From contig NZ_SWCI01000002.1 of NCBI RefSeq assembly GCF_005116715.1, positions 105,120 to 169,119 of the forward strand: 64,000 nt of DNA. Reading direction: 5' to 3'. Positions within the stretch are counted from its first letter, which is position 1; each line of letters begins with the position of its first letter. The notes under the pieces were generated by a model that saw nothing but the letters and a program-made list of their open reading frames with translations, did not search any database and was not told the DNA's origin. Positions 17,891 to 26,974 of this stretch are shown in pieces. The DNA comes from Ferrimonas sediminicola (GTDB lineage Bacteria; Pseudomonadota; Gammaproteobacteria; Enterobacterales; Shewanellaceae). Made by a program: the position numbers and the translations under genes.

Positions 17891-18808
17891 TTACTTGGTG
17901 GAGGCCACCAGGTGCAGCATCTCCGTCGCCAGAGTGGCACCGGCCAGGGCGGTGATCTCACTCTGGTCGTAGGCGGGGGCCACTTCTACGAGGTCCATGC
18001 CGACAATATTCAGGCCGGCCAGTGCGCGGAAGATCTTCAGCACCCGGTCGGTATTGAGTCCACCGCACACCGGGGTACCGGTGCCCGGGGCAAAGGCCGG
18101 GTCCAGGCAGTCGATGTCGAAGGTCAGATAAACCGGCAGGTCGCCGACCCGATTGCGGATCATCTCTGCGATCGCCTTGGGATCCAGGTCGTTGGCTTCA
18201 TCGGCATGAAGGACCTGGAATGGATGGTCATCGTAGCCGTACTCGGTGCGGATTCCCACCTGGATGCTGTGCGCCGTATCCACTAGCCCCTCCTTGGGGG
18301 CATGGTAGAACATGGTGCCGTGGTCGTAACGGCTGCCCATGCTGTAGGTGTCGGTATGGGCGTCGAAGTGAACCAGCGCCAGCTTGCCAAAATGGTTGGC
18401 GTGGGCGCGCAACAGGGGCAGGGTAACGAAATGATCCCCGCCAAAGGTCAGCATTCTCTTTCCGGCCTTGAGCAGGCGGGTGGCGTGAGCCTCCAGTCCC
18501 TGGACCAGCTGCTCGGCGTCACCGCAGTCGAAGACGAGATCGCCGCAGTCAACCACCTTGATCCTCTCCTCGAGGGCGAAACGCCAGGGGAAGCGCTGAT
18601 CCTCCCAGGCCAGGTTGACCGAAGCACGGCGCAGGGCGTCAGGGCCGTTGCGGCTGCCTGGGCGTCCGGTGGTGGCCAGATCGAAGGGTACCCCGGTGAT
18701 CACCCAGTCGGCATCGGACTCGGCGGGGCGGAACTCAAGCGGACGGCGCAAAAAGCCAAAAGCATTGGAATAGAGCGAATAATCTTTCTTATCGGCAAGT
18801 GTTGCCAT
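17891..18808 (-). CDS. speB: Agmatinase
   Basis: A 305-residue ureohydrolase starting at ATG 18808, with GAGGT 6 bases upstream; the longer frame to 18868 is not needed and would exceed the E. coli SpeB length (306). The manganese ligands are in [26 protein letters not shown] and [20 protein letters not shown]; the C-terminal [12 protein letters not shown] motif is present. It hydrolyses agmatine to putrescine and urea in the cytosol, the step after arginine decarboxylase. No speA is in the window. Monocistronic. Confidence 0.94.
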   Translation of the reverse strand: MATLADKKDYSLYSNAFGFLRRPLEFRPAESDADWVITGVPFDLATTGRPGSRNGPDALRRASVNLAWEDQRFPWRFALEERIKVVDCGDLVFDCGDAEQLVQGLEAHATRLLKAGKRMLTFGGDHFVTLPLLRAHANHFGKLALVHFDAHTDTYSMGSRYDHGTMFYHAPKEGLVDTAHSIQVGIRTEYGYDDHPFQVLHADEANDLDPKAIAEMIRNRVGDLPVYLTFDIDCLDPAFAPGTGTPVCGGLNTDRVLKIFRALAGLNIVGMDLVEVAPAYDQSEITALAGATLATEMLHLVASTK

Positions 18809-19014
18809 ACAGACCTCAAATGTCACCGCAGTGACGGACTGGTTAGGAATTTCAGGGCTATTGTCCACACACTCATGGTTGTTGTCATCTGATATCGCCG
18901 GCCGGGGTGAAGATTTTTATCGATGGAGAAACTCTGCTCAATCACCTTTCCCGTATCTTGGTGCGGACAGAAATCGGGGTAGACTGGTGCAGGCAAACAA
19001 GGCGGAGAGACAGC

Positions 19015-19278
19015 ATGGCTCATCAGTGGTCCCTGGAGTGGCAGGGAAGCACCATCAAAGTCAGTTCTACCTGGGCGGCCGGGAGTCGCCTCTATGTGGA
19101 TGATGCCCTGCAGGACAGAAACGGGGCGCTGTTTGGCCTTCCTGCCTGTCAGCGATTGGTGGGCCGCGTCGCGGACGCCGGGATAGAAGCGGAGATCACC
19201 TATCAGCTGTTTTGGCCGTCGGTGGTGATCCGCATCGATGGGCAAGAGGTGTTCAGGCGCTCTTCCCGGGGCTACTGA
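19015..19278 (+). CDS. Hypothetical protein, 87 aa
   Basis: Starts MAHQWSLEWQGSTIKVSSTW with GGAGAG 7 bases upstream; an earlier in-frame ATG at 18907 lacks a good site. The product is a beta-rich soluble protein (alternating hydrophobic strands, VDDALQDRNG turn, VVIRIDGQEVF) without cysteines. I recognise no family. The last 7 bases overlap the end of the convergent Mur-ligase gene. It is divergent from speB across about 206 bases. Confidence 0.6.
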   Translation: MAHQWSLEWQGSTIKVSSTWAAGSRLYVDDALQDRNGALFGLPACQRLVGRVADAGIEAEITYQLFWPSVVIRIDGQEVFRRSSRGY

Positions 19279-20693
19279 GTCGTCAGCCAGCTTGCTACCA
19301 CCTGATCGTCTCCTGGATAGGGCGCCGGGCAACTCTTATCCGCACTCAGGTACTGGTACCGCTCCTCCCCCTTGCCACACAGGAGCAGGGTATCGCCGGG
19401 CTTGAGTCGGGAGAGGGCGATGCCGATCGCCTCGGCTCGGTCCTCAACCCTGAGGGCGTGTGCCTGGGGGTCCATGGCGTCCAGCAAGGTGGCAAGGGGG
19501 ACGCCAAGGGGGTTGTCAGCGGTGAAATAGCAGTGATCCGACAGTGTCAGTGCCGCCCGCCCCAGGTTGGATGCTTCCTCGAGCCGGTCCCCGGTCACCC
19601 CAAGCAGGGTATGAATCTCCCCCTCACAGCCGCGCCTGGCCTGACCGATCAGGGTGATCAGGCTGGACGGGTTGTGGGCATAGTCGATCACCACGCAGCG
19701 TTTCTGGCTCAGAGTGACGCAATGGGAGCGGCCAGGCACAGGCGACAACTTGCCGAGACGGGACAGCAGCCGGGGCAGGGGGTGACCCAGGCTCACACCC
19801 GCCCCCAGCATCGCCAACGCGTTGTCGACGTTGAACTCGAAGGGCAGGGGAAGCCGGCACCAGTGGCTTTGGCCGCGGTAGTGCAGGCGAAACTCGCTGC
19901 CAGTCAACCAACTGCGAACCCCCTCGGCATACAGGTCGGCCCGGGGATCCTGCCGGCTGTAGGTCAGGGCCGGGCCCCGATGGCGGCAGCGGTCAAGTAC
20001 CATGTTGGCGCTGGGGTCATCCAGGTTGACCACGGCCCGCCCATTCGGCTTCAGTCTGTCCAGCAGCCTGAGTTTGGCCTGAATGTAGTTGTCGCGATTG
20101 CCGTGGAAGTCGAGATGGTCTTCGGTGATATTGGTGAACACCGTACAGTCGAAGGCGATATGATCCACCCGGTCCTGGGCCAGGGCGTGACTGGACACCT
20201 CCATTACGTGGTGCGTCAGCCCCAGGCGCTTCAGGGTGTCAAACCGGGACAGCAGGGTCAGGGCATCGGGGGTGGTATTGATGCCCGGGGTCAGAAACTG
20301 CTGATAAAGGCTGCCCAGGGTGCCGGTATAGCAACTGGGCGCGATCTCATCCAGCAACTGATAGAGACCGAAGGCCACGGTGGTCTTGCCGTTGGTGCCG
20401 GTGACGCCAACCTGGCTGAGATGATCCCCAGGGTAGTCCAGGTAGCGATTGATCAGTGCCAGGGTGTCGGCAAAGCCCGATGTGACGACGCAGGGGACCG
20501 GCAGAGTCAGTTCCCTGTTGGCGATCACCAGGCCGGCTCCGGCTTCAACGGCGTTCCGGGCGAACTGGTGGCTGTCGATTTCCAGGCCCTGACGGCAGAC
20601 GAAGGCATCATTGGGCTCAATGGCCCGGCTGTCCAGTCTAAAGGCACCGGGGTTGCAGCGCTCTAACTGGCGCAGACGGGGGTCGTGATTCAT
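19272..20693 (-). CDS. Stand-alone MurE-like Mur ligase with altered substrate motif
   Basis: A 473-residue three-domain Mur ligase starting at ATG 20693. The ATP loop is GVTGTNGKTT (about 103-112), NITEDHLDFHG and YIQAKLRLL carry the Mg site and the lysine carbamylated in this family, and the C-terminal domain has DYAHNPSS and GKGEE. In MurE the amino-acid selector is DNPR for meso-diaminopimelate; here it reads DNPLGVP (about 410), with Leu replacing the Arg that grips the diaminopimelate carboxylate. The gene is outside any division/cell-wall cluster and next to gloA. It is likely a paralog acting on another amino acid or in cell-wall recycling or modification; function is unknown. Confidence 0.85.
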   Translation of the reverse strand: MNHDPRLRQLERCNPGAFRLDSRAIEPNDAFVCRQGLEIDSHQFARNAVEAGAGLVIANRELTLPVPCVVTSGFADTLALINRYLDYPGDHLSQVGVTGTNGKTTVAFGLYQLLDEIAPSCYTGTLGSLYQQFLTPGINTTPDALTLLSRFDTLKRLGLTHHVMEVSSHALAQDRVDHIAFDCTVFTNITEDHLDFHGNRDNYIQAKLRLLDRLKPNGRAVVNLDDPSANMVLDRCRHRGPALTYSRQDPRADLYAEGVRSWLTGSEFRLHYRGQSHWCRLPLPFEFNVDNALAMLGAGVSLGHPLPRLLSRLGKLSPVPGRSHCVTLSQKRCVVIDYAHNPSSLITLIGQARRGCEGEIHTLLGVTGDRLEEASNLGRAALTLSDHCYFTADNPLGVPLATLLDAMDPQAHALRVEDRAEAIGIALSRLKPGDTLLLCGKGEERYQYLSADKSCPAPYPGDDQVVASWLTTQ

Positions 20694-20700
20694 CGGAAAG

Positions 20701-20718
20701 GGCCCGGTCGACCGGGCC
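20701..20718. repeat. 18-bp perfect palindrome between gloA and the Mur-ligase gene
   Basis: GGCCCGGTCGACCGGGCC is its own reverse complement and sits in the 32-base gap between the gloA stop and the ligase ATG. As RNA it would form an 8-bp GC stem just 8 bases before the start codon, where the ribosome must bind. It may terminate gloA or limit ligase translation. Its T tail (CTTTCC) is poor for termination. Confidence 0.6.
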
Positions 20719-20725
20719 AAATAAA

Positions 20726-21139
20726 TTAGTTGTCCAGGCCAGCGGAGGCTTGACTCATCTGAATGAGTTCGATCATGTAGCCATCGGGATCGCGCACGAA
20801 GGCGATGTGGGTATTGCCGCCCAGTACCGGGCCGGGTTCCCGGGTGACCTCACCTCCGGCCGCCTTGATCTTGTCGCAGGCGCTGTAGATGTCTTCAAAA
20901 CCCAGGGCCAGGTGGCCGAACGCGTTGCCCATCTCGTACTCTTCGACGCCCCAGTTATAGGTCAGTTCAACGACGGCGTGACCCTCTCTCTCTTCGCCAA
21001 ATCCGACAAAGGCCAAGGTGTACTTGTACTCCTCGTTGACCGATTGGCGCAGCAGGGTCATGCCCAGGACCTCAGTGTAGAACTTGATGGAGCGATCCAG
21101 GTCACCAACCCGGATCATGGTGTGCAGCATCTGCGGCAT
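20726..21139 (-). CDS. gloA: Lactoylglutathione lyase (glyoxalase I)
   Basis: A 137-residue two-module vicinal-oxygen-chelate enzyme. [20 protein letters not shown] gives the first metal His, VVELTYNWG the first Glu, [11 protein letters not shown] the second His and GYMIELIQ the second Glu, a full nickel/zinc set. It converts the methylglyoxal-glutathione hemithioacetal to S-D-lactoylglutathione. Length matches E. coli GloA (135). It is upstream of the MurE-like gene with a palindromic hairpin between them. Confidence 0.94.
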   Translation of the reverse strand: MPQMLHTMIRVGDLDRSIKFYTEVLGMTLLRQSVNEEYKYTLAFVGFGEEREGHAVVELTYNWGVEEYEMGNAFGHLALGFEDIYSACDKIKAAGGEVTREPGPVLGGNTHIAFVRDPDGYMIELIQMSQASAGLDN

Positions 21140-21620
21140 GGTGCGTTCCTCATTATTCGTTTTCAGCCAAGTTTAATGTTAAACGCGCCGGGAATCGACC
21201 ACAGAAGAGGGTGGGGTGGGATCGACAGCACACAAACAGAGCGAGTGGTTGCCGGGTAGGGGAAGCCGCCATCTCCCTCCGGCCTGGCTCCGCCGCAGTA
21301 AGCCATTGGCCATGGTGAAGGTGCGATATTGCCACCGGCGCCGCCGCCGGGCTCAAAAGGGAATTCCATTGTCAACATTCCCTGATAAGCTGGCTTTATT
21401 CAGGCATAACGCGGAGTGCCTGAAAACCCGGGAGGGATAAGGGTGGCAACAGTACGCCGTTTGAATATTTATTTGCCATAAATCAGTGTGTTACTCGGAA
21501 ACAAATGCGTACAGCCTCCGGCTGTCAGGTCTGAGTATTTGCTTGATTACGGCCTACAATGCAGTATTATCGAAAGGTTGTTATAGACTGCGAATATCGT
21601 TTGCATGAAGGGGATGGAGT
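21140..21620. other. Intergenic between gloA and uvrY
   Basis: 480 bases with divergent promoters expected. The part from about 21445 to 21600 is A+T-rich, as for a promoter region of uvrY. No open frame is credible; several plus-strand frames lack ribosome binding sites. Confidence 0.35.
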
Positions 21621-22262
21621 TTGATCCATATCTATCTAGTTGATGACCACGCACTGGTCCGTACCGGGATCCGTCGAATTCTGGACGATGAGCGTGGCAT
21701 CAAGGTGGTCGGTGAGGCGGAAGACGGGGAGGTTGCCGTAAACTGGTGCCGAAAGAACCACGCTGACGTCATTCTCATGGACATGAATATGCCCGGCATC
21801 GGCGGCCTGGAAGCGACCCGCAAGATACTGCGTTTTAATCCGGACGCCAAGATCATCGTTCTGACCATCCACACCGAGGAGCCGTTCCCCACCAAGGTGA
21901 TGCAGGCCGGTGCCGCCGGTTACCTGACCAAGAACGCACCGCCCGCCGAGATGGTGCAGGCGATTCGCCAGGTGGCCTGTGGTCAGCGTTACCTGTCGCC
22001 GCAGATCGCCCAGCAGATGGCGTTGAACAAGTTTAAGACCGAGGACAACCCCTTCGATGACCTGTCGGAGCGTGAGTTGCAGATCATGATGATGATCACC
22101 TCAGGTCAGAAGGTGAGCGACATCTCCGACAGCCTCAACCTGAGCCCCAAGACGGTGAACAGTTACCGTTACCGGCTGTTTCAGAAGCTCAACATCGGCG
22201 GAGACGTGGAGCTGACCCGCCTGGCCATTCGCTATGGTATGCTGGACGCAGAGAAACTCTGA
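21621..22262 (+). CDS. uvrY: UvrY/GacA-type response regulator
   Basis: A 213-residue two-domain regulator. The receiver has the acidic pair in [13 protein letters not shown], the phosphoacceptor Asp in [12 protein letters not shown] (about 54), and the switch Lys in GYLTKNAPP. The LuxR-type helix-turn-helix is [26 protein letters not shown]...[14 protein letters not shown]. The start is TTG with GGAGT 4 bases upstream, giving the usual N-terminus. With BarA it activates small RNAs that titrate CsrA. It is 11 bases upstream of uvrC, the conserved uvrY-uvrC-pgsA order. Confidence 0.95.
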   Translation: MIHIYLVDDHALVRTGIRRILDDERGIKVVGEAEDGEVAVNWCRKNHADVILMDMNMPGIGGLEATRKILRFNPDAKIIVLTIHTEEPFPTKVMQAGAAGYLTKNAPPAEMVQAIRQVACGQRYLSPQIAQQMALNKFKTEDNPFDDLSERELQIMMMITSGQKVSDISDSLNLSPKTVNSYRYRLFQKLNIGGDVELTRLAIRYGMLDAEKL

Positions 22263-22273
22263 ATACCAGCTCA

Positions 22274-24112
22274 ATGTCCGACACACAATTTGATTCCAGG
22301 GCCTTCCTGAAGGCGGTCACCTCCCAACCCGGCGTTTATCGGATGTATGATGCGCCGGGCGGGACCGTCATCTATGTTGGCAAGGCCAAAAATCTCAAGA
22401 AGCGTCTCAGCTCCTATTTCCGAACTCAACTCCCCGACGCCAAGACCCAGGCCCTGGTGGCGCAGATTGGCCATATCGAAGTGACGGTGACCCACACCGA
22501 AACCGAGGCATTGATCCTGGAGCACGACTACATCAAGTTGTATATGCCCAGGTACAACGTCCTGCTGCGCGATGACAAGTCCTACCCCTATATCTTCCTA
22601 TCGGATCATCGTCACCCCAAGCTGGGATTCCATCGGGGCCCGCGTCGCGCCAAGGGGCGTTACTTCGGCCCCTTCCCCAACGGCGGTGCCGTTCGCGATA
22701 GCCTGCACCTGATGCAGAAGCTGTTTCCGATCCGCCAGTGTGAGGACAGCTACTACAGGGCCCGGTCGCGGCCCTGCCTGCAGTATCAGCTGAAGCGTTG
22801 CAGTGCCCCCTGCGTGGGTAAGATAGACGACCAGGAGTACGCCGAGCAGGTGAAGATGGCGACCCTGTTTCTCCAGGGCAAGAACCTGCAGGTGATTGAG
22901 CAACTGGTCAAGTGGATGGAGCGGGCCAGTGCCGAGCTGAAGTTCGAGAAGGCGGCGCTGTACCGGGACCAGATCCAGGCGATGCGCACCGTCCAGGAGC
23001 AGCAGGGGGTGCACGGCAGCCTGGGGGCGATGGACATTCTCGGGGTGTCGGTGGACAAGGGGATGGCCTGTTGCCACATGTTGTTTATTCGGGAGGGCAA
23101 GATCCTCGGCAGCCGCAGCTACTTCCCGAAACTGCCGTCGGATACCGGAAGAGAGGAACTGCTTGCCTCCTTCCTGATGCAGTTCTATCTGGGCGGCGGC
23201 GAGGAGCGCCAGGTCCCCGCTGAGATTATCCTGCCCCATGAACTGGCCGATGTCGAGGTGTTGCAGCAAGCAATAGCGCAGCGCTGTGGTCACAAGGTGC
23301 GCCTCAAGCACTCGGTGCGCAGTGACCGTGCCCAGTTCCAGAGGCTGGCGGCCACCAATGCCGCCACGGCCCTGGCCAGCCGGGTGGCCCACAAGTCCAC
23401 CATTGCCGATCGCTACCGGCTGTTGAACGAGGTCCTGGAGTTGACCCACCCCATAACCCGGATGGAGTGCTTCGACATCAGCCACACCATGGGCGAGCGA
23501 ACCGTTGCCAGCTGCGTAGTGTTTGACGGCGAGGGGCCGGCCAAGAAGGAGTATCGCCGCTACAAGATCGACGGCATCACCCCCGGGGATGATTACGCGG
23601 CGATGGCTCAGGCGCTCAAGCGCCGCTTCGAGAAGGTTACCGATAGGGCCAACCTGCCCACCATCCTGTTTATTGATGGCGGCCGTGGCCAGCTAACCCA
23701 GGCGGAAACGATCCTGGAGGAGACCCTGAGCCCCAAGGGGATAGCGCCGCCCCTGGTGATCGGTGTGGCCAAGGGGGAGGGACGTAAACCCGGCCTGGAA
23801 ACCTTGTTTGTCGGCTTTACCCGCGAGGTGATCGATCTGCCTGCCGACTCGCCGGCGCTGCACCTGATCCAGCATATTCGTGACGAGGCCCACCGCTTCG
23901 CCATCAGCGGCCACCGGGCGGCCAGGGGTAAGGCGAGATCCCAGTCCACCCTGGAGCAGATCCCGGGCATCGGCACCAAGCGGCGTCAGGCGCTGCTGAA
24001 ATATCTGGGGGGAATGCAGGAGCTCAAGCGCGCCAGTGTCGAGGAAATAGGCAAAGTGCCAGGAATTAGCGCAGAACTGGCACAAAAGATTCGTGATGCG
24101 TTGCGCGATTGA
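22274..24112 (+). CDS. uvrC: UvrABC system protein C
   Basis: A 612-residue excision nuclease subunit. The GIY-YIG domain is at the N-terminus ([25 protein letters not shown], about 17-41) and makes the 3' incision; a UVR motif lies near 205-230. The RNase H-like C-terminal domain ([20 protein letters not shown]) makes the 5' incision. Two helix-hairpin-helix motifs end the protein ([31 protein letters not shown]). Length matches E. coli UvrC (610). It is co-transcribed with uvrY and probably pgsA. Confidence 0.97.
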   Translation: MSDTQFDSRAFLKAVTSQPGVYRMYDAPGGTVIYVGKAKNLKKRLSSYFRTQLPDAKTQALVAQIGHIEVTVTHTETEALILEHDYIKLYMPRYNVLLRDDKSYPYIFLSDHRHPKLGFHRGPRRAKGRYFGPFPNGGAVRDSLHLMQKLFPIRQCEDSYYRARSRPCLQYQLKRCSAPCVGKIDDQEYAEQVKMATLFLQGKNLQVIEQLVKWMERASAELKFEKAALYRDQIQAMRTVQEQQGVHGSLGAMDILGVSVDKGMACCHMLFIREGKILGSRSYFPKLPSDTGREELLASFLMQFYLGGGEERQVPAEIILPHELADVEVLQQAIAQRCGHKVRLKHSVRSDRAQFQRLAATNAATALASRVAHKSTIADRYRLLNEVLELTHPITRMECFDISHTMGERTVASCVVFDGEGPAKKEYRRYKIDGITPGDDYAAMAQALKRRFEKVTDRANLPTILFIDGGRGQLTQAETILEETLSPKGIAPPLVIGVAKGEGRKPGLETLFVGFTREVIDLPADSPALHLIQHIRDEAHRFAISGHRAARGKARSQSTLEQIPGIGTKRRQALLKYLGGMQELKRASVEEIGKVPGISAELAQKIRDALRD

Positions 24113-24163
24113 TCGGTTTTCGGCATGATTGACGGCTGAAGTGGGCCGGCTAGGGCGTTTGTT

Positions 24164-24718
24164 TTGACCTTGAATATTCCAAATATACTCACACTGTTAC
24201 GGCTCATACTGATCCCGTTTTTCCTGGTTTTTTACTATCTCCCCTGGCAATACGCCTACATGACGGCGGCGGGGATCTTCGTCCTGGCTTCCTTCACCGA
24301 TGCGTTGGATGGCTATCTGGCGCGCAGGCTGAATCAGACTACCCCCTTTGGCGCCTTCCTGGATCCTGTGGTGGACAAGGTGATGGTGGCCAGTGCCCTG
24401 GTGGTGCTGGTGCAGAGCTATGAAGGCTCCATCTGGATGACCATCGCCGCGATCATCATGATCGGCAGAGAAATTGTCATTTCGGCCCTGAGGGAGTGGA
24501 TGGCCGAGCTGGGCAAGCGCTCCAGTGTGGCGGTCTCCTGGATCGGAAAGTTTAAGACTGCGGCCCAGATGATGGCGATCACCGGCCTGATCACCCATTA
24601 CAATGAGTGGGTGATCAACGTGTCCATGGTGATGCTGTACGTGGCTACGGCACTGACCCTGTGGTCAATGCTGGTGTACCTGAAAGCCGCCTGGAAGGAC
24701 CTGGTTGCCCACGGATAA
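24164..24718 (+). CDS. pgsA: CDP-diacylglycerol--glycerol-3-phosphate 3-phosphatidyltransferase
   Basis: A 184-residue membrane enzyme. It carries the CDP-alcohol phosphotransferase motif as SFTDALDGYLARRLNQTTPFGAFLDPVVDK (D-x2-D-G-x2-A-R-x8-G-x3-D-x3-D, about 45-74), with all Asp residues present. It has about five membrane helices. It makes phosphatidylglycerophosphate, the committed step to phosphatidylglycerol. The start is TTG (TTGACCTTGAATATTCC), in line with the usual MxLNIPNxLTLxR N-terminus. Length agrees with E. coli PgsA (182). It follows uvrC by 51 bases and precedes tRNA genes. Confidence 0.96.
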   Translation: MTLNIPNILTLLRLILIPFFLVFYYLPWQYAYMTAAGIFVLASFTDALDGYLARRLNQTTPFGAFLDPVVDKVMVASALVVLVQSYEGSIWMTIAAIIMIGREIVISALREWMAELGKRSSVAVSWIGKFKTAAQMMAITGLITHYNEWVINVSMVMLYVATALTLWSMLVYLKAAWKDLVAHG

Positions 24719-24780
24719 CTCGGCCGGCTTGGGTTTTGGGTAAATTGCCAGCACTTAACCTCATAAGGCTCAAAAGGTTA

Positions 24781-24808
24781 TTGACCGATCTGGGGGTTTA
24801 AGTAGAAT
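24781..24808 (+). promoter_or_regulatory. Sigma-70 promoter for tRNA-Cys/Leu
   Basis: TTGACC (24781-24786) and TAGAAT (24803-24808) with 16-base spacing lie about 29 bases before tRNA-Cys, a strong promoter placement for a stable RNA operon. Confidence 0.65.
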
Positions 24809-24836
24809 ACACAGCGTTCCGAAACAGGGAACAACT

Positions 24837-24910
24837 GGCGCGTTGGCAGAGTGGCTATGCAGCGGATTGCAAATCCGTGGACCTCGGTTCGACTCCGGGA
24901 CGCGCCTCCA
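24837..24910 (+). tRNA. tRNA-Cys (GCA)
   Basis: 74 bases with encoded CCA. The acceptor GGCGCGT pairs with ACGCGCC, the anticodon stem-loop is GGATT-GCA-AATCC with the loop containing GCA, and the T-arm is GTTCGAC. Identical in all 74 bases to the copy at 49538-49611. It sits in the conserved position after pgsA. Confidence 0.96.
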
Positions 24911-24961
24911 CTTTTTCGTAAAGACCTGATAAAGGCCTTTACAGAGGCGGTATCCGGAATG

Positions 24962-25017
24962 GCAATCCGTGGACGTAGATTCATGGACTTCCAATCGACG
25001 TCCGGGACGCGCCTCCA
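24962..25017 (+). pseudogene. Decayed tRNA-Cys 3' remnant
   Basis: GCAATCCGTGGAC and, after an insertion, TCCGGGACGCGCCTCCA reproduce the anticodon 3' side and the T/acceptor 3' half of the tRNA-Cys just upstream, but the D-arm is missing and the variable region is scrambled. It cannot fold as a tRNA. It looks like the trace of a tandem tRNA duplication or an old integration. Confidence 0.7.
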
Positions 25018-25059
25018 CTTTCGGGACTAGAGACGGCCCAAGCCGTCTGTATCTCCCTT

Positions 25060-25146
25060 GCCCTGGTGGTGAAATTGGTAGACACAAGGGATTTAAAATC
25101 CCTCGCTGGTAACAGCGTGCCGGTTCAAGTCCGGCCCGGGGCACCA
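25060..25146 (+). tRNA. tRNA-Leu (TAA)
   Basis: 87 bases with long variable arm and encoded CCA. The acceptor GCCCTGG pairs with CCGGGGC, the anticodon loop TTTAAAA contains TAA, and the T-arm is GGTTCAAGTCC. Its 3' half and downstream flank are repeated in diverged form at 29446-29540. Confidence 0.96.
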
Positions 25147-25175
25147 TATACTCTCAGCACGTTTCGTGCTCTAAA

Positions 25176-25206
25176 GCTCAATTTCCTCAGGGGGTTGGGC
25201 TTTTTT
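25176..25206 (+). terminator. tRNA operon terminator, T tract at the IS junction
   Basis: GCTCAA / TTGGGC stem around a 13-base loop, followed by TTTTTT. The insertion sequence begins 2 bases after the T run, and the T run is itself part of the 8-bp target duplication, so the terminator stays intact on the tRNA side. Confidence 0.7.
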
Positions 25207-25208
25207 AT

Positions 25209-26500
25209 GGTTCTTCGCACATTAGCGGGAACTAGATACGAAAACGGCTGGAAAGGTTATTGTGTAGTCGCCAAACAAACACCATAACCACCAGCCGTTC
25301 TCAATGCCGAAGCTTACCTTGCCTATCTCACCGTGGGAAGGGTTTTCCCCCACTCACACCGAGCTCCACCACGATACTCTTACCATCCATTTAACCCCCA
25401 CGAGCTCTGGTCGATGCCGCTGTGGCCAAGTCGTTAGTCAGATTCATGATGTCACTCCCCGCACGATTCAGGAGCGTGAGGTTTTCGGTTACCAGACTTT
25501 GCTGTCTCTGCCGCTGCGCCGACTACGCTGTTCTGATTGTGGCGTGGTCACTGAACGCCTCTCCTGGCTGGAGCCCCATGCTCGCCAGACCAACCGGCTT
25601 ATCCAGTACGTCGAGCGACTGCTTAAATTGATGCCCATCAAACACGTTAATGAGATGACCGGTTTGCACTGGCACACCCTTAAACGCCTGGATAAACGGC
25701 GCCTGACCCGGGAGGTCACCGAGCCAGACTGGAGTCAGGTAAGGCGTCTGGTCATGGACGAGTTCGCCCTGTTCAAGGGCCACCGCTATGCCACTGTTAT
25801 CGCCGATGCCGACACCCACCAGGTGCTGTGGGTCGGTGAGGGCCGCAGCCGAGAGGCGATACGGCCGTTCTTCCTGAAGTTGGGGGAGCACTGCCAGCAC
25901 ATCGAAGCGGTAGCCATGGACATGAATACTGCCTTCGACCTGGAGGTGGCGATGCATTGCCCCAATGCCGAGGTGGTGTATGACCTGTTCCATGTGGTGG
26001 CCAAATATGGCCGGGAAGTGGTGGAACGGGTGCGGGTGGACCGAGCCAACGAGTTGAGGCAGGACAAACCGGCGAGAAGAAGGGTGAAGCGAGGTCGGTG
26101 GGTGCTGCTGAAGAACCGGGAGAAGATGACCGACAGGCAGCATGCCTATCTGGAGGAGTTGCTGGCCGAAAACCGGTCACTGATGGTTGTGTACTTGATG
26201 CGGGAGCAACTGAAGGAGCTGTGGTATGCCGACAGTCCCGATGATGCTCTGAGCCAGTGGCGATTATGGTGGCAGCAGGTCATGGAGAGTGGCATCGAAC
26301 CGCTTATCCGCTTCGCCAAGAAGCTCAAACCCTACCTCAAAGGCATCCTCGCCTCGGCTACCTACCGGCTGCATACCTGCAAGCTCGAGGGAATGAACAA
26401 CAAGATAAAGGTCATCAAACGCATGGCTTACGGATACCGGGACAGCAATTACTTCTTCTTGAAGATAAAAGCCGCTTTTCCTGGTAATGCGCGATGAACC
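25209..26500 (+). mobile_element. Complete ISL3-family insertion sequence, 1292 bp
   Basis: 23-bp imperfect terminal inverted repeats at 25209-25231 and 26478-26500 (19 of 23 positions match; both begin GGTTC from the outside). Directly outside, TTTTTTAT is present on both sides (25201-25208 and 26501-26508) as an 8-bp target duplication, the size typical of ISL3. One transposase gene fills the element. Intact ends, intact gene and intact duplication mark a recent, probably active insertion. Confidence 0.92.
25304..26497 (+). CDS. tnp: ISL3-family transposase
   Basis: A 397-residue transposase. The N-terminal zinc ribbon uses CRCG (about 37-40) and CSDCG (about 76-80). A helix-turn-helix-like segment follows (KHVNEMTGLHWHTLKRL, about 113-130). 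The DDE domain shows Asp in VMDEFALFKGHRYATVI, Asp in EAVAMDMNTAFD, and Glu in CKLEGMNNKIKVIKRMAYGYRD near the C-terminus. The reading frame is unbroken and its stop lies inside the right inverted repeat, usual for compact IS. It catalyses cut-and-paste transposition of the element. Confidence 0.93.
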   Translation: MPKLTLPISPWEGFSPTHTELHHDTLTIHLTPTSSGRCRCGQVVSQIHDVTPRTIQEREVFGYQTLLSLPLRRLRCSDCGVVTERLSWLEPHARQTNRLIQYVERLLKLMPIKHVNEMTGLHWHTLKRLDKRRLTREVTEPDWSQVRRLVMDEFALFKGHRYATVIADADTHQVLWVGEGRSREAIRPFFLKLGEHCQHIEAVAMDMNTAFDLEVAMHCPNAEVVYDLFHVVAKYGREVVERVRVDRANELRQDKPARRRVKRGRWVLLKNREKMTDRQHAYLEELLAENRSLMVVYLMREQLKELWYADSPDDALSQWRLWWQQVMESGIEPLIRFAKKLKPYLKGILASATYRLHTCKLEGMNNKIKVIKRMAYGYRDSNYFFLKIKAAFPGNAR

Positions 26501-26508
26501 TTTTTTAT

Positions 26509-26890
26509 TGGCTTGTCACAATGTTTTAGACAGGCAATGAACACCTTGTGGTGTTGGAGAGATGGCCGAAACCTGTTGGTGATATGTTCAGGTCGGTGTC
26601 GTCCGAATCCTTGGGACTGACGGGAGGAGGGGAGGTGCCCCGGTGACAGTCGGGAGCGCGGAGTCGATGACTCCAGGCCAAGATGTGAAAGTGCTTAGGA
26701 TCGATTTCGTTTCAGGTCGCTCACCCGGCCGGTAAACTGGGTGAATGTCCTTAGAAGGATTTCGCAGTGGCCAGTGGAGTCGCCATGCACAGGCGGCGCA
26801 GAATGGTTCTAGTGCGCCTTTGGAAGAAAGCTGATTGGGCGATAGGTGAGCTGTAGACGATTTCGACAGGGCGCCGTTAAACGTTAAAAA
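26509..26890. other. Unexplained stretch downstream of the IS
   Basis: About 380 bases with no intact gene. A short plus-strand frame from about 26585 to 26735 (reading GVVRILGTDG...VKVLRIDFVSG) has protein-like composition but no start or ribosome binding site; it may be a fragment of a lost gene. No tRNA or array-like structure. Confidence 0.35.
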
Positions 26891-26920
26891 AGAAAAGCCG
26901 CTTGGAACGGCTTTCCCATT
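26884..26920. terminator. Terminator after the PG-binding-domain gene
   Basis: AAAGCCG-CTTGGAA-CGGCTTT. On the minus strand it continues TCTTTTTT, 60 bases past the stop of the gene at 26975-28225. The A-rich left side makes it potentially bidirectional. Confidence 0.8.
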
Positions 26921-26974
26921 TTTCACACCCGGTTTCCAAGGGGGGAAATCCACCCGACTGGGAATTTGTGTTCG

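Noticed and set aside
19212..20666. A 484-residue frame antisense to the Mur-ligase gene
   Set aside because: Shadow with no motif; the minus strand encodes a full Mur ligase.
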